In this document: piece by piece, positions 18,103 through 27,696 of the stretch
How positions within the stretch are numbered: the first letter of the stretch is position 1
Layout of the letters: each line of letters starts with the position of its first letter
Assembly (NCBI RefSeq): GCF_032051675.1
Contig: NZ_CP116968.1
Coordinates: 1,364,001-1,428,000, forward strand
Reading direction: 5' to 3'
Source: Candidatus Nitrospira neomarina
GTDB taxonomy: Bacteria; Nitrospirota; Nitrospiria; Nitrospirales; UBA8639
Length of the DNA stretch: 64,000 nt
Made by a program: the position numbers and the translations under genes
Notes under the pieces: model-generated
Database searches by the model: none
Told to the model about the DNA's origin: nothing
The model's input: the letters and a program-made list of their open reading frames with translations, nothing else

Positions 18103-20560
18103 CCCCCCGGCGGACTCGGTCGTGGAATAAACTACGTGGGCGAAAGATACCTGATTATGAGCATAAGAGAAATAAAATGTAAGCTAAACTGTCAAAGGAT
18201 GAGAAACTATGACTATAAGCCAATCAGTTCGAAATATCCCTCCTACTGAATTTCCCAATCGGAGGGAGCGGAACCAGGGAAACCTACGGTCGAGATTGAT
18301 AACCCGTTCATCAACCAAACCGCCACTATGGCACTTTTTTCATTGCGCCAGATGACATCGGCATTACCATCTCCGTTCACGTCGCCGACTTGAGAAATTT
18401 TCCACGCGACGGGCACGCCCCCTGGAAAGCCGGCCGTAGTAATGGCCGTCCCATTCATTAACCAAATTGCGGTACTGCCATTATTTTGATTGCGCCAGAT
18501 CAAGTCCGCCTTGCCATCGCCGTTCACATCGCCAGCACCCGCCATATCAAAAGCGATTGGTGCCACGCCGACAAAACCGACGTCGGTCACCGATAATCCG
18601 TTCATCAGCCATACGGCCACTCCCCCAGTAGTGCCATTGCGCCAAATGACATCTGCTCTACCATCCCCATTGACATCGCCCACGCCCTCGATGTGCCAGG
18701 CAAGAGGCACTCCGCCCGGAAAGCCGGAGGCGACAATGGTGGCCCCGTTCATCAACCAAATTGCGGTGCTGCCATCAGTGATGTTACGCCAGACCAGGTC
18801 GGCTTTGCCATCACCGTTCACATCGCCCACGCCTGCAATTTCAAACGCCGCCGACGTGCTTCCCGGAAAGCCTACGGCCGTCACCGCCACCCCGTTCATT
18901 AGCCATACGGCCACCGTGCCGGTGGAATTGCGCCAGATGACATCCGCCTTGCCATCGCCGTCCACATCGCCTACGCCCGCGATCTGCCAATCCCTCGGCA
19001 CCCCGCCCGGAAAACCGGAGGCGGCGATTGTCGTTCCGTTCATCAACCAGATCGCAGTACTACCATCACTCTGGTTGCGCCAGATGAGATCAGCCGTGCC
19101 CGACGCATCCAGATCTCCCAATGCCGGAGGACTCGTAGGTGGTACCATGGTCAAGGCCGTCGTCACAAAAAAATCCGGGCCTGTGAGGGCCATCGCCGTT
19201 CTGGCTTTTGTCGTCCGATGAATCGTTTCAAACAGGATATTCTTGGTAAACCCTGGGGTTACCTTATGCTGACCGGAGAGGTGATACAATAGGTCAGAAG
19301 AAGACCCCATCCCAATCGTTTCACTTTCTCGAAAATTCGGTTGCCCCGCCACGGCACCCGCCGAGACATCCAGAAATTCCGTCGTAGCTCCTGTCGACTT
19401 GTTCACCGTATAAATCCTGGCCGGAAACACCTTCGCCCCCCCAGGTGCCGATCGGTTGTCCGTGATCGCATACAGCGTCCCGGATGCATCAAAGGCCAGG
19501 TCCATAAAGTTTCCAAACAGTTTGGTCTTTTGGGTCGCCAATCCCGTCGTCGGATTAATCGTGACTAACCGCCGGGCACTGTTGACTTCGGACGTCACCA
19601 CAAGCAACCCCCAGAGCAGATTTGTCCCGGGTTCCGTGGCCAACCCTCGCCCGCCTTCTAACGATTCGCCCGTCGATAACGACAAGGGAATCCTGGCCAG
19701 CGAGGCCCCGCTTTCCGGATTCAGTCGATGCAAATTCGGGGAAGCACCAGGTTGCGGAGAAAGAGACAGCTCCTCGAGGGAATACAACGTGGTTCCGACA
19801 TAGGCCAGGCCATGCGTGCGATGCGTCAGATCCCCAATTTTGCTTACGACCCCATCGGTGCGAAGGCGATAGAGACTATTCACCAGGGGACCGGTCCTGG
19901 GATCATTTTGCACCCCCATTAAAAAAACCGGTGGTCCTGACGAAATAACTAGGGCTACCGAACTGCCCGGATCCACATTGGTTCCTGCGCCAGGCTTTTG
20001 ACTAATGACGTCGCCAACCGGCACCGTGGCACTAATGGTCGACGTCACCATCCCCCCTGTCAGGCCGGCCGCGGCCAAGGCCTTTTGAGCATTGATCTGC
20101 GACAAGCCCACCACATTCGGCACTGCGGCTCCAAGGGATACGACCAGGTCCACTGCACTGCCCGCGGCCACATTTTCTCCGGCTGACGGGGCTTGACTGA
20201 TAACTCTGCCAATGGAGACTGTCTGACTGTTGGTTGAGGCCACCGTACCCAACTTCAAGCCTGCCCTGGTAATTGCAGTTTGCGCCGCGGCCTGCGTCAA
20301 GCCCTCCACATTCGGGACGGCGGTTCCGAGGGATACGACAAGGTTCACCGCACTGCCTGCCGCCACCTTGCTTCCTGGCTGGGGAGTTTGACTGATAACT
20401 CTGCCAATGGAGACTGTCTGACTGTTGGTTGAGGTCACCGTGCCCAACTTCAAGCCTGCCCTGGTAATCGCAGTTTGTGCCGCGGCCTGGGTTAGGCCTA
20501 CGACATTCGGCACCGCCGGGCCCGTCGACACCACCAGGTTCACCGCACTGCCCGCCGCCA

Positions 20561-21784
20561 CACGCGTCCCGGCCCCCGGCGTTTGACTGATGACCCGCCC
20601 CGAGGCCACCGACGCATGGCTGCTCTCCGTGATGGTCCCGACCTTCAACCCCGCCTTGGTGACCGCGGTCTGCGCCGCCGCCTGCGGGCTCCCCACCACA
20701 TTCGGCACTGTGACCGGCGCCGGGCCCGTCGACACCACCAGGTTCACCGCACTGCCCGCCGCCACACGCGTCCCGGCCCCCGGCGTTTGGCTGATGACCC
20801 GCCCCGAGGCCACCGACGCATGGCTGCTCTCCGTGATGGTCCCGACCTTTAACCCCGCCTTGGTGACCGCGGTCTGCGCCGCCGCCTGCGGGCTCCCCAC
20901 CACATTCGGCACTGTGACCGGCGCCGGGCCCGTCGACACCACCAGGTTCACCGCACTGCCCGCCGCCACACGCGTCCCGGCCCCCGGCGTTTGGCTGATG
21001 ACCCGCCCCGAGGCCACCGACGCATGGCTGCTCTCCGTGATGGTCCCGACCTTTAACCCCGCCTTGGTGACCGCGGTCTGCGCCGCCGCCTGCGGGCTCC
21101 CCACCACATTCGGCACTGTGACCGGCGCCGGGCCTGTCGACACCACCAGGTTCACGGCACTGCCCGCCGCCACACGCGCTCCCGCCCCCGGCGTTTGGCT
21201 GATGACCCGCCCCGAGGCCACCGACGCATGGCTGCTCTCCGTGATGGTCCCGACCTTTAACCCCGCCTTGGTGACCGCCGTCTGCGCCGCCGCCTGCGGG
21301 CTCCCCACCACATTCGGCACTGTGACCGGCGCCGGGCCCGTCGACACCACCAGGTTCACCGCACTGCCTGCCGCCACACGCGTCCCGGCCCCCGGCGTTT
21401 GGCTGATGACCCGCCCCGAGGCCACCGACGCATGGCTGCTCTCCGTGATGGTCCCGACCTTTAACCCCGCCTTGGTGACCGCGGTCTGCGCCGCCGCCTG
21501 CGGGCTCCCCACCACATTCGGCACTGTGACCGGCGCCGGGCCCGTCGACACCACCAGGTTCACCGCACTGCCCGCCGCCACACGCGTCCCGGCCCCCGGC
21601 GTTTGGCTGATGACCCGCCCCGAGGCCACCGACGCATGGCTGCTCTCCGTGATGGTCCCGACCTTTAACCCCGCCTTGGTGACCGCGGTCTGCGCCGCCG
21701 CCTGCGGGCTCCCCACCACATTCGGCACTGTGACCGGCGCCGGGCCTGTCGACACCACCAGGTCCACCGCACTGCCCGCCGCCA
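20561..21784 (-). repeat. Six nearly identical 204-bp PASTA-coding units
   Basis: Units start at 20561, 20765, 20969, 21173, 21377 and 21581 with an exact 204-bp period (68 codons). They differ at only a few bases, and the encoded units differ at a single residue (GAGTR or GAGAR). Each carries a PAPVT linker. PASTA units in the other paralogues are far more divergent from each other, so this block expanded or was homogenised recently. Confidence 0.9.
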
Positions 21785-22109
21785 CACGCGCTCCCGCCCC
21801 CGGCGCTTGACTGATGACCCGCCCCGACGGCACCGACCCATCGTTAGCGGTCGTGATGGACCCCACCGTCAAGCCCGCCCCCGTAATGGCCGATTCCGCC
21901 GCCCCTTGCGTACTCCCCACCACATTCGGCACCGTCACCGGCGCCGGCCCCGTCGACACCACCAGGTTCACCGCACTGCCCGCCGCCACACTTGTCCCGG
22001 CTTCCGGCGCTTGGCTGATGACCCGCCCCGACGGCACCGAGGCATGGTTGGCGGTCGTGATGGACCCCACCGTCAAGCCCGCCCCCGTAATGGCCGACTC
22101 CGCCGCCCC

Positions 22110-22363
22110 TTGCGTACTCCCCACCACATTCGGCACCGTCACCGGCGCCGGGCCCGTCGACACCACCAGGTTTACCGCACTGCCCGCCGCCACACTCGTC
22201 CCGGCTTCCGGCGCTTGGCTGATGACACTCCCCGCCTTGCGTACTCCCCACCACATTCGGCACCGTCACCGGCGCCGGGCCCGTCGACACCACCAGGTTT
22301 ACCGCACTGCCCGCCGCCACACTCGTCCCGGCTTCCGGCGCTTGGCTGATGACACTCCCCGCC
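22110..22363 (-). repeat. 127-bp tandem duplication that breaks the PASTA reading frame
   Basis: Bases 22110-22236 are repeated without visible difference at 22237-22363. The unit is 127 bp, not a multiple of three and not the 204-bp PASTA period, so the second copy shifts the frame. An equivalent description is loss of 77 bp from one 204-bp unit. Confidence 0.85.
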
Positions 22364-22884
22364 GGCACCGTGGCATGACTGCTGTTCGTGATCGTGCCCA
22401 CCTTCAGGCCCGCCCCAATAATGGCCCCCTCAGCAGACGCCTGCGTGTTCCCCACCACATTCGGCACCGTCACCGGCGCCGGGCCCGTCGACACCACCAG
22501 GTTTACCGCACTGCCCGCCGCCACACTCGCTCCAGCCTCCGGCGTTTGACTGATGACACTACCCGAAGGCACCGACCCATCGTTGGCCGTCGTGATAGAC
22601 CCCACCGTCAACCCTGCCCCCGTAATGGCCGACTCCGCCGCCCCCTGACTCAACCCAACCACATCGGGGACATCTTCGGCCCATACTGTTGGCAAGGCGA
22701 AGGTGGGTATCAACATTCCCACCACAACCACGACCTGAAAAAGATGTATCAGCCAACCATGGCTTTCACTTCTTTTGCGTTTCCGGACTTCTTTAAGCTG
22801 TTGCTCTGCGGCGTTCATGCGCAATGCCTCTGGGGGTGGAAGCAAGCGAAACATCTTTGTCAAAGGGATGAAAACCACGGACAC

Positions 22885-23236
22885 CTATGCCCGGAATTCT
22901 CCCCTCAGGTGAAAAATTATGGATGAAGCCTAGCCAAACACCCCCCTCTTTTCAATGTACCTTTATCTCCCCATTTTGGTGCTTTTATATGCATCTGGGG
23001 AAAGAGTAAAACCTTTGGCAAGCATTAGATTCTGACAGAGGAGGGTTTGAAAAATTTAATTGGCCCCCCGGCCAAATTTTCGATAGGACCAACGAGACTG
23101 AAAATTTCAAGAGTCCTCTGGACCTCGCTCCAACTGCACGGTTGTCCACCTCTCCTGAGATCCTTATAATGACCATCAGTGTTCGCCCAATCAGCCTGAT
23201 CACATACCCGACATCACAGAAAAAGGAGTCTTCGAC
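22885..23236. other. Intergenic region between divergent genes, with a GC-rich hairpin
   Basis: About 350 bp between the start of PASTA paralogue 4 and the DUF3386 gene. An imperfect inverted repeat (AATTGGCC / GGCCAAATT around a C-rich loop) lies at 23058-23079. On the minus strand it is followed by a T-rich stretch, so it could end a leftward transcript, though no leftward gene is seen to its right. A 72-codon minus frame here shows no protein character. Confidence 0.35.
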
Positions 23237-23914
23237 ATGGAAAAGAATACAGAAGCAAAACCCACCACCGAGGTCCAGGATGATCCAAAAGCCCGCGAGC
23301 TATTACAAGCCGCCTTTGCCAAAACCGCCCGGTGGCAACCAGACTTCAAAGGCTTTCAGGCCGACCTCCGCATTAATGTGAACGGAAAAGAAACAAAAGG
23401 GACCGTGACCGTAAAAGGGCCGCGGGATGTGACGGTGGTCATCGATGATACGGAATTACAAACGTGGGCCCAAAACCAGATTGGAATGATTGCCGTGCAT
23501 CGAGGGCCCAGAACGTTTGAGGAATCAGACGGGAAACACACCCTGACTTTAGGGGGAGAAGAACAGCATCCTTTAGGTCAACGGATTACCATTCATGGAG
23601 ATGGAATGGGTTCCTGGTACCGGGTGAAAGACAACCGCATTACCCAAATCAATCGAAACATGCCACAGGCGGCTTTTACCATCAACGTGGAAGATAGTGC
23701 AGTCACCCAAGACCAACATTATCTCACCACTCGATATACGGTCTATTATTTTTCTCCAAAAGACCGGTCACTGAAGAATGTCGACAGTTTTTCAGATACA
23801 CATATCAGGATAGGCAACTCAGATCTTCCGGCGACCCGAAGGATTATTTCTTATGAAAACGGGGAAATCGTCGTGCGATCCCTCACGTTTGAAAATCACA
23901 AAATGCTGTCATAA
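23237..23914 (+). CDS. DUF3386-family protein
   Basis: This 225-residue soluble protein has no signal peptide and no membrane segment. AAAAAGGAG lies eight bases before ATG 23237, a strong ribosome binding site that fixes the start. The body (ARELLQAAFAKTARWQPDFKGFQ cut short here to its pattern: an AAF.KTARW motif followed by PDFKGF and QADLRI) resembles DUF3386, a family known mainly from cyanobacteria, plant plastids and nitrite oxidisers and without a known function. The middle carries SWYRVKDNRITQINR and a C-terminal ARRIISYE-like segment read here as TRRIISYENGEIVVRSL. A strong hairpin terminator follows at once, so the gene is probably transcribed alone. The family call is from recall and is moderately sure. 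Confidence 0.6.
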   Translation: MEKNTEAKPTTEVQDDPKARELLQAAFAKTARWQPDFKGFQADLRINVNGKETKGTVTVKGPRDVTVVIDDTELQTWAQNQIGMIAVHRGPRTFEESDGKHTLTLGGEEQHPLGQRITIHGDGMGSWYRVKDNRITQINRNMPQAAFTINVEDSAVTQDQHYLTTRYTVYYFSPKDRSLKNVDSFSDTHIRIGNSDLPATRRIISYENGEIVVRSLTFENHKMLS

Positions 23915-23919
23915 CGCAC

Positions 23920-23952
23920 AACCCCAGGCCAACATACAGTTGGCCTGGGGTT
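23920..23952 (+). terminator. Rho-independent-like terminator after the DUF3386 gene
   Basis: A perfect 13-bp inverted repeat (23920-23932 with 23940-23952) and a 7-base loop begin six bases after the stop codon. A moderately T-rich stretch follows. Confidence 0.7.
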
Positions 23953-24066
23953 GGTGGAGTTCCTGTTTCTTTTGACGATGGACCTTCCCCACCCCTACGC
24001 TCAAAGAAAAAAAATTTCTAAAGAACGTGTGAAACTGCAGAAATCGCTAAATTCAGTCCAGCTCCT

Positions 24067-24801
24067 TCACCGTAAGCCCTGGCCTCCCGTTCCTCCGCCA
24101 AATCCGCCAAAGTTTCCTCCAAATCCCCCCTGCCCCGTTCCCCAATATTCTCCATTTTTCCAGCGGGGAAACGGATGACGCCGTTCTGGGCGGGTGAACC
24201 GCCATAGCGCGTAAAACATCAGCACCACCACCGCGATATTCATCCAAAAAGCGGCCGATCGCTGAGGCTTGGGTTTCTCCTTCTGAATCGTAGCCCTGGC
24301 AGCCAGTGTGGAAAGTGATACGGCAGACCGGTAGATATTGATCCCATACTCTCCAGACCGGAACATCGGACGCAAATGCTTGAGAGAAATCTCATCCAAC
24401 TGTTGGGGAGTCACGACCGACAACAGGTTCTTCCCGACGACCACCACCGCTTGCCGTTCTTTGACAGCCACCAGTAACAGGATGCCACGCTCCTGTTGCG
24501 CCGTCCCGATCCGCCAGGATTCATAGAGGCGGGAGGCATACTCCTGGGCATGGGAAAGGGGGCTGATACTCGGAAGAGTCACCACCAGCATTTCAACACC
24601 GGACGAGGATTCAAGATCTTTGCACACGGATCGAATTTGTTTGTGCCATTCCTCATCGAGCAGGTGGGCATAATCACTCACATACCCCAGCGGGGTTGGA
24701 AGGTTTTGTTCCTGTGGAGTCATCCCCATCGAGAGTGCAGAGAAAGCCAGCACAAACACCAGAATCAACGGACCGACAAACCATCCGGTAGACCTCGTCA
24801 T
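24067..24801 (-). CDS. TPM-domain protein with signal peptide and glycine-rich tail
   Basis: This 244-residue protein has a signal peptide (LILVFVLAFSALSMG), a TPM domain at about residues 35-165 (GYVSDYAHLLDEEW, VEMLVVTLPSISP, RLYESWRIG, ERGILLLVAVKERQAVVVVG), one transmembrane helix at about 187-203 (MNIAVVVLMFYALW), and a tail rich in Gly-Gly-Phe. This is the YgcG/Psb32-like layout, with the TPM domain outside the inner membrane. The family is linked to phosphatase activity in plants and to membrane-protein upkeep; the bacterial role is unsettled. Its ATG overlaps the stop of the upstream nucleotidyltransferase-like gene by 4 bp (ATGA), so the two are translationally coupled. Confidence 0.85.
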   Translation of the reverse strand: MTRSTGWFVGPLILVFVLAFSALSMGMTPQEQNLPTPLGYVSDYAHLLDEEWHKQIRSVCKDLESSSGVEMLVVTLPSISPLSHAQEYASRLYESWRIGTAQQERGILLLVAVKERQAVVVVGKNLLSVVTPQQLDEISLKHLRPMFRSGEYGINIYRSAVSLSTLAARATIQKEKPKPQRSAAFWMNIAVVVLMFYALWRFTRPERRHPFPRWKNGEYWGTGQGGFGGNFGGFGGGTGGQGLR

Positions 24802-25562
24802 ACCCGGATTTCCTGACGAACGGCCTGAACCCGTTTACACAAACCTTCCACAGCCTGAAGATACCGCTCATATACCTTGGACCATTCAAGCGAACCCGGA
24901 CTATTCATCCCTCGCTTCATCTGCAGTATTTCGAGGAGGACCGTCGATTCAAACTGCAAGGCACGGGGAAGGGATTCAAGAATCTGGACGTCTTTTCCCT
25001 TTGAGGGTTGGCCGATAATCCACAGAATACCTCGCACACAAGGGAGAACGGAGGTAATGGAAAGCATGAGCAAAGCCCGGATCGCCTCGGCTCGTCCTTC
25101 TCCTTCGACAAACCGTTGCCGCATCCGAAACACATTCGCCAGAAGTTCATGCTCACATTGCCATCCCAACTGCTGACGATCAACGTGCACCGCGCCGAAC
25201 GGGTCTTTGCCTGCCAGGCGCACATGATGCTCTTGCATTTGAAAATATTCCAACGGGAACAGATCACGTGATTGGGACAAGTCCTCCTGAGTCATCATCA
25301 GCGGCGCGACGATTTGGTGCTTGCCCCATTTGCGATGTAATTGTCCTGCACGCTGGAGCCCGCTCACCGATAATGCCCTGACCAGCACTAGAAAATTGAA
25401 ATTGGATCGGCCGGCAATAAAATCCCCCCGGGCCGCGCTGCCATACAGAAGCAGCCCTTCTAAATCAGCACCCCAATCCTTCTGAAGCTGTGTTAAAAAT
25501 TGTTCGAGTGTTTCCCGCAGGTCTTCGGGAAGTTCGAGTGACGGCAACATTGATAGCGGCAT
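24798..25562 (-). CDS. Nucleotidyltransferase-fold protein with an altered active site
   Basis: A protein of about 254 residues. It carries the MNT/Pol-beta nucleotidyltransferase signature GLLLYGSAARGDF followed by RSNFNFLVLV. In active members the second part reads SDIDLLV, where the two aspartates bind metal; here both are replaced by Asn. The helix-rich C-terminus resembles substrate-binding domains of this superfamily. The protein may therefore be non-catalytic, or belong to a branch with a changed site. The open frame extends to 25706, but that would overlap the monooxygenase gene by 85 bp; ATG 25562 or 25550 is more likely, neither with a clear ribosome binding site. It sits between an FAD monooxygenase and a TPM-domain gene on the same strand, probably one operon. 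Confidence 0.65.
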   Translation of the reverse strand: MPLSMLPSLELPEDLRETLEQFLTQLQKDWGADLEGLLLYGSAARGDFIAGRSNFNFLVLVRALSVSGLQRAGQLHRKWGKHQIVAPLMMTQEDLSQSRDLFPLEYFQMQEHHVRLAGKDPFGAVHVDRQQLGWQCEHELLANVFRMRQRFVEGEGRAEAIRALLMLSITSVLPCVRGILWIIGQPSKGKDVQILESLPRALQFESTVLLEILQMKRGMNSPGSLEWSKVYERYLQAVEGLCKRVQAVRQEIRV

Positions 25563-25620
25563 AGGATACGAGCCAAATATTGGAAAAAGGATGAGTGACG
25601 AAGATGGACTCCAACGTGAA

Positions 25621-26895
25621 TTACGCAGACCGTGCATGATCGGGAATCTGATGGGCCCGGGGATCCGGTAACAAGCCCGCAGCTTGAAACCGATCCATCC
25701 AACCAAAGGGTGAGGTGGTTCGCAGCCCGGCTGTGGCGGTCAACACTTGATATTGCAAACGCCGATTTTTATCCATCGTTGAGAAGACGCGGTCTCGCAA
25801 CATTCCCAGAAGAGGATTTCCGGTATTCCAGAAAAAGACCTCTTCATCAGCCAGACGTTGCAGCATGGTGACCTGGGGACGCCGTTGAGTTTCAAATGCC
25901 TTAAGATTGGATGCCGACCAATTTCCCGTGCGATGACAATCATCAAGAACCTCCGCGAGGGTGACCGCGTCCACCATCGCTTGCATCCGTCCCTGGGAGG
26001 CATGCGGATTCATCCCATGGGCGGCATCACCCATCACCACCGCCCCATCCTGAACCCAGGTTTTCGCCCGGACCCTTCCGGTTCCCATATAGGCCGTCTG
26101 ATTCCAATCCTGGAAGGAGTCAAAGACCGTGGCAAGTTCCGGCGCGATCGTTTTCCATTTATTCCGAAGGGCCGGTACCCCATCGGCCTTGACCTGATTC
26201 AGGGAATCCGACGAAACCATATAAAAGGCATAGACCTTGTGACCGGCAGCGGGGAATATTCCCAGAATAGATTTTTTCCCCACATAATACTGCGCCTCCT
26301 CTAAGGATGTTGGTGATTCCAACATGGCCACAAGATAACTGTCGAGATACCGATGAAGCGCGGTGGGAATGCCAAGTGCTCCTCGAACCTCCGAAAACGG
26401 TCCGTCTGCGCCAACCACCACCTGAGCCCCAATCGTAACTTCGCTGCCCCCAATCTCCGCCTTGACGCCTGTAATACCTTTGCCGTTCCGGAGCAGAGAA
26501 CGAAAGCATGCCCCATACCGAAGTCCCTCCGGATTCTCCCGCTTCAGAGCGTCCAGAATGGTGTGATGCACGACATGAGGCCACATCACCAAAGCCCGAT
26601 TGAATGGCGGGGGCAACATCGCATAGTCAATGGTACAGAGTCGCGTTCCTCCACTTCGACGGAAATGAAAGAATCTGACCGGTTTATAGGCATGAACCGG
26701 CAACTGCTCTAATAAACCAAGCCGCTGAAGAATTTCCTGTCCATTGGGTTGAAGTATTTCTCCCCGCAAGCCCTGGGGGGGCCCTGCAGCTTGTTCCAGA
26801 ACGATATTGGCAATCCCTTTTCGGGCTAAGAGAAGTCCCAGGACCGCTCCCCCGCCACCGGCGCCTATGATCAGAACCTGTGTCTGTAGATCCAT
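25621..26895 (-). CDS. FAD-dependent monooxygenase (PHBH/UbiH type)
   Basis: This 424-residue flavoprotein has the N-terminal dinucleotide-binding motif VLIIGAGGGGAVLGLLLA with the acidic residue of the second strand in IVLEQAAGP, and GADGPFSEVR in the middle. It also carries the flavin-contact motif VMGDAAHGMNPHASQGR, typical of the PF01494 aromatic-ring hydroxylase family. Such enzymes use FAD, NAD(P)H and O2 to hydroxylate ring or lipid-quinone substrates, or reduce double bonds in the related geranylgeranyl-reductase group. The substrate cannot be read from the sequence. The gene heads an apparent three-gene minus-strand operon, and a perfect palindrome lies 13 bp upstream of its start. 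Confidence 0.8.
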   Translation of the reverse strand: MDLQTQVLIIGAGGGGAVLGLLLARKGIANIVLEQAAGPPQGLRGEILQPNGQEILQRLGLLEQLPVHAYKPVRFFHFRRSGGTRLCTIDYAMLPPPFNRALVMWPHVVHHTILDALKRENPEGLRYGACFRSLLRNGKGITGVKAEIGGSEVTIGAQVVVGADGPFSEVRGALGIPTALHRYLDSYLVAMLESPTSLEEAQYYVGKKSILGIFPAAGHKVYAFYMVSSDSLNQVKADGVPALRNKWKTIAPELATVFDSFQDWNQTAYMGTGRVRAKTWVQDGAVVMGDAAHGMNPHASQGRMQAMVDAVTLAEVLDDCHRTGNWSASNLKAFETQRRPQVTMLQRLADEEVFFWNTGNPLLGMLRDRVFSTMDKNRRLQYQVLTATAGLRTTSPFGWMDRFQAAGLLPDPRAHQIPDHARSA

Positions 26896-26908
26896 CGCTA
26901 ATACCCTA

Positions 26909-26922
26909 CGAATAATTATTCG
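26909..26922. promoter_or_regulatory. Perfect AT-rich palindrome before the monooxygenase gene
   Basis: CGAATAATTATTCG is a perfect 14-bp palindrome ending 13 bp from the ATG. Its place over the expected leader or promoter would suit an operator for a TetR- or MarR-like repressor, but no regulator gene is next to it. Confidence 0.35.
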
Positions 26923-27015
26923 CCACGTACCGGGACAGCCGGCGAGCGAGAAACTGAATGAAATTCACATATTCCGGTCTCAGAAACCAGCTATCATCCG
27001 GCGGGCATGGAGAGA

Positions 27016-27393
27016 TCAGGTTTCGGAGAAAATGGATTGAAAGTGATCGTCAGACTCTTCCCAGGCTGGCGGATAGGTACTCGACAACCATTGCCGAAGA
27101 TACAATTTCTGCTCTGAAGACAACATGCTTTTGATTTGGTGGGTCCGTCCTTGAAGGGGCTGAAGAAATCCAACCCCTTTTTGGGGATCTAACGTGGCCG
27201 TTCGTACATACACCGTTGTATAGACCAGAGGCTTGGTCTCATCGCCATCCCCTTGGAGCCAGACGGAAATATATTTATCCATCTGTAAACCTGAACTATC
27301 CAGGGCCGGGTCCGTGTCATGAAACAACTCGTTTTCGGTCTGCTCCAGGGGCACCGCCCCTTCAGCTCGAAACAAAAAATTATGCTTCCACAT
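27016..27393 (-). CDS. Small conserved-looking hypothetical protein
   Basis: About 125 residues, not recognised. ATG 27393 is preceded by AAAGGAAA at a good distance; the longer frame to 27417 is less likely. The sequence is soluble and acidic, with a regular strand-like middle (KYISVWLQGD, PLVYTTVYVRTA) and a helical end (MLSSEQKLYLRQWLSS). It contains no signal peptide and no cysteines. It lies alone between the monooxygenase operon (same strand, about 120 bp away) and a divergent lipoprotein gene. Confidence 0.5.
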   Translation of the reverse strand: MWKHNFLFRAEGAVPLEQTENELFHDTDPALDSSGLQMDKYISVWLQGDGDETKPLVYTTVYVRTATLDPQKGVGFLQPLQGRTHQIKSMLSSEQKLYLRQWLSSTYPPAWEESDDHFQSIFSET

Positions 27394-27696
27394 GAAGAAT
27401 TTCCTTTGGATTAACAATCAAACCAGGTATGATAGTGTCAAGCGCTTTACGACAATGTCAAGATAGATCATGCCATCATCATCAGGTGGCTGTGTGCCGG
27501 AATCATTCATACAAGCTCTTCACGGAAAATCAATACAAGACTAGATTAAATCCTGCGGTTTTATTATTCTTACGCTGTCTCATATTAGGATGGATGTGTG
27601 GCCTCGACACAGTAGGGTATCGGCAGCAACATCCCTCTCCCGTCACAGCACAGACGATCATCTGATATCCACTTTCTATACATGGAGGTTCCACGA

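Larger units (their letters stand above)
18243..22818 (-). pseudogene. PASTA / propeller-like / FG-GAP protein, paralogue 4, frameshifted in the PASTA array
   Basis: The N-terminal part reads from about 22818 (ATG, with AGAGG eight bases upstream; a GTG at 22884 is the longest option). It has a signal peptide (FQVVVVVGMLIPTFALP) and two whole PASTA units. In the third unit the frame is lost near 22236, after PNVVGSTQG, where a PASTA unit has been cut short. The rest continues in another frame from about 22256 to 18243: eleven more PASTA units, the central domain and six FG-GAP-like repeats, all open. Without a correction the signal peptide is separated from over 1300 residues. Because the break lies between long identical repeats, an assembly error is a real alternative to true inactivation or a phase-variable switch. 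With the break repaired this would be the longest member, with about 14 PASTA units. Confidence 0.75.

Noticed and set aside
20561-21784. A CRISPR array, because of regularly spaced repeats
   Set aside because: The units are contiguous, 204 bp long and coding, with no unique spacers and no cas genes.
20590-21810. Long plus-strand open frame of 406 codons
   Set aside because: It is the antisense of the six 204-bp PASTA units on the minus strand; its repetition and composition are explained by that gene. The same holds for other plus-strand frames between 7.8 and 22.9 kb.
22985-23203. Minus-strand open frame of 72 codons upstream of the DUF3386 gene
   Set aside because: It overlaps a hairpin and the promoter region of the divergent gene and has no coding character.
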